64,000 bases of DNA from Alligator mississippiensis (taxonomy: Eukaryota > Chordata > Crocodylia > Alligatoridae): NCBI RefSeq assembly GCF_030867095.1, contig NC_081825.1:264006954-264070953 (forward strand), read 5' to 3'. Shown piece by piece: positions 58,754-64,000 of this stretch. Below the pieces are notes generated by a model. The model was not told where the DNA came from. It searched no databases and was given only the letters and a program-made list of their open reading frames with translations. How positions within the stretch are numbered: position 1 is the stretch's first letter; the number at the start of each line of letters is the position of its first letter. A program made the translations under genes and the position numbers.

Positions 58754-60260
58754 GGCTAAGCACAGTAAAAAATCCTGAGGCTGAATCAATTCAATCTTCA
58801 CAGGTTTCTCCAAGCTGCATAGATTGAACCAATAATGAAGTGAACTGATGTTCATTTTTCAATCCAGAAGGGCAGCAGGATGCCTGCAGTAGCCCAGACT
58901 GGAAGCCAGGGGGGCACGAGAGCAGGCCTCCCTGCTTGCTGGCCACTGCCAAGGGCACCTGAATGCAGCCCGCAGGGCCCATCCCTGATTGGCTGCCCAT
59001 CACTTGCTTCCCAACCTCTTGCCTCAGCTCTGTGACCGCCCAGGGTCAAAGCCAGCCCTGGTCAGCTGGAGCAGATGGTGCAGGCCAAGGCTAGCCTGTC
59101 TAGTCCCTCCCTGCAAAGCATCCTGGGCTGCAAGGGAACAGTCCCCCTAACCCAGGGCCAAGTCACTGTCCCATGTCAGCCCATGCTGGGGTAACAGTAC
59201 CTTCAACCCGGGGCACTGGGCATCAGCCCATGTGGGGGGATCTCTGTGCCTCAGTGGGATTCCCCAGGCAGGGTCCCCTAAGCTCTGTTGCTGGTGTGGA
59301 GGGGGAATTTCTCTCTCCCACATGCTCAGCATGATCTGGTGCCAGCTTGGCCCCAGTCTTGGAGGGACTGTCCCCTGTCATCCCGCCCCTCACCTACCTG
59401 CCGGAGCAGGGCTACGTTGTTACAGGACCACACAGAAGGGGGCAGAGGGGGCAATTACCCATCTGCACCAGCAGCAGGGCTTGGGGGACCCTACCCAGGG
59501 CATGGAAACCCCTACTTAGGTGTGGGGATACCCCCCATGTGGGCTGATGTGGGGCAGCAGCTTGACCCTAGACTGGAGGGACTGTTCCCCCTGCCCCCCC
59601 ACCCTCCGTTCCTGTCGGGTCAGGGCTAAGCCGGCACTGGACCACACTGAGGCATGGGAGTGGGGAATTCTCCCTCTGCAATGCTAGCAGGGCCTGGGGA
59701 ACCCCCAACTGAGGCTCAGAGATCTGGCCTGAAAGGACTTTTCCCCATGCTCCCACCTGCATGTCAGTGACTTGCGCAAGCCTGGGGGGAACCCTCACAC
59801 ACCAGGGATTGGGGCCGGGGTTGTGGAAGGGGGCTCTATTCCCCCACATCTGCTCACCCCGCCGGGCTGACAGCTGCAGTAGGACCAGGGCTGCAAAACA
59901 GAAGCTTTGCTGCCTTAGCTCTGTGACAGCCCAGGGCCACCCTGCTTGGCTGCAGCAGACAATATGGGCCAAGGCTACCCTGCCCACCCTGCGAGGTGGG
60001 ATTTGCAGGGGAGGTGCAAAGCATCTTGGGTTGCTAGGGGATTGTGAGTTAACGAGTCAGGAGGGGATCTGGGACAGAAGTTCAATAGACCTGTTTAACC
60101 TAAATCAGTTAAGTTTGGTACTGCATCCATCCAGGTCTATTTTAAACCTGTTTCAGGCATTTTGAAACTGGTTTATGTGCACTGACCTTCTGTTCTTTTA
60201 TAGGTTTAAACCAGTTTCCAATCATTTAAACTGGTTTATGTGTAATGTCTGTGTCTAGCC
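58754..60260 (+). mobile_element. DNA element with AAACTGGTTTATGTG ends (copy 2, long, repeat-built core)
   Basis: Ends GGCTAAGCACAG and, reverse-complemented, GGCTAGACACAGACATTAC. It shares CTGAGGCTGAATCAATTCAA and TTTTGAAACTGGTTTATG with the copy at 38717-39527. The GC-rich core is built from related blocks: GGAGGGACTG at 59361 recurs at 59575 (214 bp apart) and weakly at 59731. The block around 59150-59300 matches 59440-59550 in inverted orientation (CACCAGCAACAGAGCTTAGG against CACCAGCAGCAGGGCTTGGG). Frames of 95-139 codons in the core are artefacts. Confidence 0.72.
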
Positions 60261-61985
60261 TGAGTGATTGTATGCCTGGGCAAGAGAGTGAAGAGAGTGT
60301 TACTTATATCAGAATCGTAATGCTATGGTGAGAATATCCGTTTCCAAACTGGCACAAGGAACACCATCTTCTGCCCTGCACTTAAAAGACTTGGGGCAGA
60401 CTGATGATAATTCTGACTGCCCTGTAAATTTCAGATGGGTGTCAGTTCCCGGAGGTGTTATAGTATGCAGTGATTTGTACCCAGATTTGGTCTCAAATCT
60501 AGGTTTGAACCCGGATCCAAGATTCACACAAGAAATAAAAAGAGCAAAAATAAAATAAGTGAAAATAAAGCCTACTCACCTAAACCCCTTTGATCTAGTT
60601 TCAGAGCACCCAGACCCCTGTAATCTAGTTTCAGACAAATGACTCTTGTGTGTCAGAGCTGGGCTGATAGCTTCATGTATCAAAACTATCTGTACAAATA
60701 GTGAGTACAAGTGAAACATCTTCCTGTATTTTTTCAATTCCATCTTGATGGGTCAGCAGTGGTTGTTTTAAATTATCATTTAGATTTTTAATCTACACTT
60801 CTCCTTATCTCTTGAAAGATCCACTGAGATTCTAAGTGTCTGGGAAACTAGTGAGACTTATTAATATGCCTTACATTGAGCTAGCAATCCCCTCTCCACC
60901 CTCCCCCACCAAGCCATTAAATGCACATTCAGTGCTTCACAAATTTATGTCTGTGGGAAAATGGCCTAGTCATAATGATTGCATTTGACTCCTGACCTCA
61001 GATTCTGGCTATTTGATCAGAATTACCTGCAGGTATATAGAGCGTGTGTCCAACTTGATTGTAACATATTTCCTTCCTAAGGATCAGAAGCAAGTAGGCA
61101 GAGAAATTACCATAATAGGGAGTGTTGTTGAGCTCTTGGCTCTGACTGCTTCAGAAATACACTTGATGTCAGCCCTCCATGGCAAGGGTTACTGTATATT
61201 AGCATAAACATGCATATTTGCGTGTCAAAGTAAATGTCCATGTATTACCATATGCTGATATGTGTCTGTGCACATGTGTATATTAGTCAGTACCTTCCTT
61301 GGTATTTGTGCAGAGCACAGATTATTCTGGGTCTATCCTAGGAGCTCCTATTGCAAGACCTGAAGTTTTGATTGTGTTTCATGCCAAATGCTGTGGTGCT
61401 ATCACTTAATGACATTGTGACTTCATGTTGTGACACTATATCATTATGGGATGCTGCAACTTCATGCTGTGAAGACACAAATATCAACTAATGATTATTT
61501 CTCAAGAGCAGTTATCACAGAAAGCATTTTTCCTTCAGTCTCTTCTTAAAGGATTGTAGCTAATTTTTGCTAGAATTACTAACTGAAAGAAAATGAAGCA
61601 AGAAAGAAACACTAGTAACATGTCCATGAGGAGGGCATGACTGTTTGCCTTATGTAAGAATCATTAATTTATTGCAGCTGGACTGGGTTATTCACATTCA
61701 GGCCTCTATTCATGTGTGATTCATTAAGGCACTACTTTATTGCTAACGTCAGGAATAGGCTCCATATTGATTCCTTGGTATGTGGATTTGCCTCTGTATA
61801 AAGTGGATAGAGTTTGCTACTCACTTGCAGCCCTTCTGCAAGCTATCACCATCATGGATCTTGTATTTCTCCCACCCACTGTAGTCCAGCTGCAAAGCTG
61901 ACTGTCTAGTTACATTTGAATGTGGTATGTTCTGTTATGGTAGAAACACCACTGTATAATCTGCTTTACTGATGGATGAAAAGCA
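60261..61985. other. No recognisable feature
   Basis: Unique-looking intronic sequence; nothing recognised. Confidence 0.5.
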
Positions 61986-61989
61986 GGGA

Positions 61990-62115
61990 GAAATCTTTCG
62001 GGGGAATTGATTCTCAGCTATTAGTCAATAAAAAGACCCTGATGACTAAAGAGTATTTTGTCAAAAACATTTAATTATCCATATTAAATCACCTTATGCA
62101 CAGGTTGTTCCCGCT
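61990..62115. promoter_or_regulatory. Possible conserved non-coding block
   Basis: About 1 kb upstream of the NRXN3 exon. Contains CTATTAGTCAATAAAAAG, TGATGACTAAAGAG and ACATTTAATTATCCATATT, an unusually dense set of homeodomain/AP-1-like words without repeat character. Could be an intronic splicing or enhancer element; untested. Confidence 0.22.
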
Positions 62116-63020
62116 TTTCATAAAAAGAAAGCATACATTTTCATCCCTATCTGAACCTGCCAGATCTGCCAGTCCATAGAGATTTGCAAGCACACAGAAT
62201 TAGTGGCATGGAGAAGGTTTCTAGGTTACACGCTGTTTTTTTTCTTTTTGTGAGGAAAGAAACCTGGTCATCTACTAAACATATCCCTGCACTTTATTTT
62301 TTTCTTAGCAAAGAGACACAACTCTCTTAAATATTCTCCAGGTGTGTCACACAACAGGCAGATCTTGGTGCAATGTGCTGCTGTCTGTACAAGAGCTTTT
62401 TCCATGATCACAACTCATTTCACCAGAGTGCTATGTTGTTTCGGTATTTTTTCATGGATTTCTCTGGTACTCAAAGGAGAGGACCTCAACCTTTGTTATG
62501 GCATTCTTATCCCTATTCTATCTGCTCTTTCATTTGCAACAAAAGAACCAACTAGATGGCATTAGATACCAGTGCCAGCTCAGCTATTCACCCAGGCAGT
62601 TGTATAGCATAGCATTAGCAACATGGTGTTAATCAGTGGCACACTGTTAGCTCTTTTTGGCATCTCTTTGGGCAGGGTGGAGAGTGACAATTACATGGGT
62701 TTGCAGTGGAGATCATTCTCTGACGCTCCTGATAAGAGGGAAAACCCTCTTGTACCACACTGCTGTGTTTTTAAACTTACCTTCTTCTTGCTTCTGGTGT
62801 ACTAGCTTTGGAAAACCTCCATGGAAAGAGTGTTGTCTGAAATGGAACCAATATCATGGTGTTAATTTGAGACTGAGAATGCTATTGTTAAATCTCTTGG
62901 AAGACATAGGAACAACACAATCCAGGGATAATAGCAGAACACTAAGAATGCCTAAGATACTTCTGAGAAGTTTCATAATGACATTCAGTTTTTGAGCAAA
63001 AAATAATAAATGGTTCTTTC
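62116..63020. other. Unique intronic sequence before the exon
   Basis: No repeat or exon recognised. The branch-point/polypyrimidine region of the NRXN3 exon begins at its right edge. Frames of 60-112 codons have no known domain. Confidence 0.5.
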
Positions 63021-63043
63021 TCTTTGTTTCCCCTTTTTTCCAG

Positions 63044-63345
63044 CGAGAGATGAGAATGTGGCCACCTTCCGTGGCTCAGAGTACCTTTGCTACGACCTGT
63101 CCCAGAACCCCATCCAGAGCAGCAGTGATGAGATCACCCTCTCCTTCAAGACATGGCAGCGCAACGGGCTCATTCTGCACACGGGCAAGTCGGCAGATTA
63201 CGTCAACCTGGCTCTGAAAGACGGTGCGGTCTCCTTGGTCATTAACCTGGGGTCCGGGGCCTTCGAGGCCATTGTGGAGCCGGTCAATGGCAAATTCAAT
63301 GACAACGCGTGGCATGACGTTAAAGTGACACGCAACCTACGGCAG
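63044..63345 (+). CDS. NRXN3: Neurexin-3 alpha internal exon, first part of LNS2 domain
   Basis: This 302-bp exon encodes 100 complete codons after two bases that finish a split codon. The peptide starts [20 protein letters not shown] and ends with [15 protein letters not shown]. Neurexins are presynaptic adhesion receptors. Their LNS2 domain is a calcium-binding beta-sandwich found only in the long alpha forms. Assignment to NRXN3 rests on recalled paralogue differences: YLCYDLS (YFCYDLS in NRXN1), [11 protein letters not shown] (KTLQRNGLMLH) and GAFEAIVEP (GAFEALVEP). A pyrimidine-rich acceptor ending in CAG lies at 63021-63043, and the donor CAG|GTAATG at 63345/63346. The exon enters in split phase and leaves in phase 0. 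In alpha-neurexins the peptide VTRNLRQ directly precedes splice site 2 (SS2), so optional SS2 exons should lie beyond the window. Base composition is more GC-rich than the flanks. No stop or frameshift is present. Confidence 0.95.
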
Positions 63346-64000
63346 GTAATGGTGAAAGAGAAAGAACACTGGGGAGGCTTCTCTCTAGTACAGCTGGGCA
63401 GGGGAAAATGGGCAAGAATAGGAGTATTCAAGAAATGGGTTTTCAGTTGAATATATCAGAGCATCCATACCTATTTCCTGGGTCCCTCTTCATTATTCAA
63501 GAGACAACGAAAGACCATTAGTTAATAGGAACTTAGCCCTGTAGCAGTATCTCCATTTACACTATTATTTTTCTATTTTCTCCCTAGTTTGATTTAATAA
63601 TAAAACTTGTGACTTTACTTTCATCTCCCTTTTCCTTTGCTCTTTTTTCCATCCCTTCCTTTATTTTATAATTTCCTTAATTACATTTCAATCTTATCAG
63701 TAATATTCTTGTTGCATTTAATTACTATGGGAATAGAGTTGTTTTTTTTCAGTAGACGATGTTATACTCTCTTCTCTTTCTTCTTTACTTTTTTAAAGAT
63801 TGATTTAACCATTGCCATGATGCCATACTTCTAATTCTAAAAGTCTTTGTTTCTCTCTCTACTTTTTTGGGTTTGTGTGTGTGTGGTTGTCTGTGTGTGT
63901 GTGGGTGTGTGTGTGTGTGTGGTTGTTTTAATTTAAAAGCTTTGGATTCATTTGGAGGGACAGTTTCCATCTCTGTGATACTCTCTTCTTTATTTTTTTC
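63346..64000 (+). other. NRXN3: Start of the following NRXN3 intron
   Basis: The intron begins with GTAATG after the LNS2 exon. The reading frame stays open for about 34 codons before a TGA near 63448, so intron retention would give a short divergent tail; I see no reason to think this is used. The rest is T-rich sequence ending in a TG microsatellite. No SS2 exon (peptide beginning HSGIGHAM in other neurexins) was seen before the window ends. Confidence 0.8.
63874..63924. repeat. (TG)n microsatellite, interrupted
   Basis: TG dinucleotide runs broken by GGTTGTC and GGG interruptions, in the intron downstream of the NRXN3 exon. Likely length-variable between individuals. Confidence 0.85.

Larger units (their letters stand above)
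1..63043 (+). other. NRXN3: Presumed NRXN3 intron (5' of the LNS2 exon)
   Basis: No other host exon could be recognised in the 63 kb upstream of the LNS2 exon. Vertebrate NRXN3 is known to have introns of tens to hundreds of kilobases, so an intronic reading is the simplest. The preceding exons should encode the first EGF-like domain and the splice-site-1 micro-exons (peptide like GLAHLMM). I looked for that peptide and did not find it here, but micro-exons of 10-30 bases can escape reading by eye. That the whole stretch belongs to this intron is inference. Confidence 0.7.

Noticed and set aside
63346-63450. Extension of the neurexin frame past the exon
   Set aside because: The donor site and family knowledge place the exon end at 63345; the extra codons have no neurexin similarity.
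1-64000. CRISPR arrays, rRNA, tRNA, operons or bacterial-type systems
   Set aside because: None visible; direct repeats are transposon or microsatellite in nature and the exon structure is vertebrate.

Overview
The window reads as vertebrate intron DNA, most likely from a crocodilian. Its only recognisable host coding sequence is one exon near the right end (63044-63345, + strand). That exon encodes the first part of the second LNS (laminin/neurexin/sex-hormone-globulin) domain of an alpha-neurexin and matches neurexin-3 (NRXN3) best. Everything to its left therefore looks like one very large NRXN3 intron, and 63346-64000 is the start of the next intron. I found no bacterial-type genes, CRISPR arrays, rRNA or tRNA. 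The crocodilian guess rests on CR1 LINEs dominating, their typical 3' ends (repeated TTTCATAGA or ATTCTATG units), many non-autonomous hAT-like elements with 8-bp target duplications, old MIR-type SINEs, and no L1/Alu. The sequence alone cannot exclude a turtle or other archelosaur.

Layout. 1-4050: an old dispersed repeat, split by a CR1 and present a second time at 3560-4040, plus a GC-cored DNA element (about 1845-2655). 4551-6062: a CR1 on +. 7195-11590: a different LINE family on +, split by a long CR1 on - (7404-9838). 12940-13010: a CCAAT/TATA promoter-like spot. 13850-16735: an old CR1 holding a hAT-like element, which itself holds a younger CR1, and right beside it a 250-bp MITE. 16.7-24.6 kb: mostly unique sequence with MIR relics and a composite DNA-element relic at 22.3-23.0 kb. 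24617-26096 and 27712-28136: two hAT-like elements. 29399-29575: a MITE with a sister copy at 41452-41650. 31.1-31.8 kb: a possible conserved regulatory block followed by a polypyrimidine tract. 32740-34555 and 44231-45058: older CR1 copies. 38717-39527 and 58754-60260: two copies of another DNA element. 46086-46330 and 57007-57201: an oppositely oriented pair of short inverted-repeat elements. 48320-49230: a candidate solo LTR. 52883-54174: a TA-flanked inverted-repeat element holding a second copy of the 15.2-kb MITE family. 54539-55952: another hAT-like element.

The most interesting content is the transposon stratigraphy. Several small non-autonomous families can be delimited to the base by target-site duplications (two are perfect 8-mers), several are nested, and several carry GC-rich cores built from inverted or tandem sub-units. 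No new multi-gene system is visible. The long ORFs in GC-rich parts are composition artefacts of these transposon cores.
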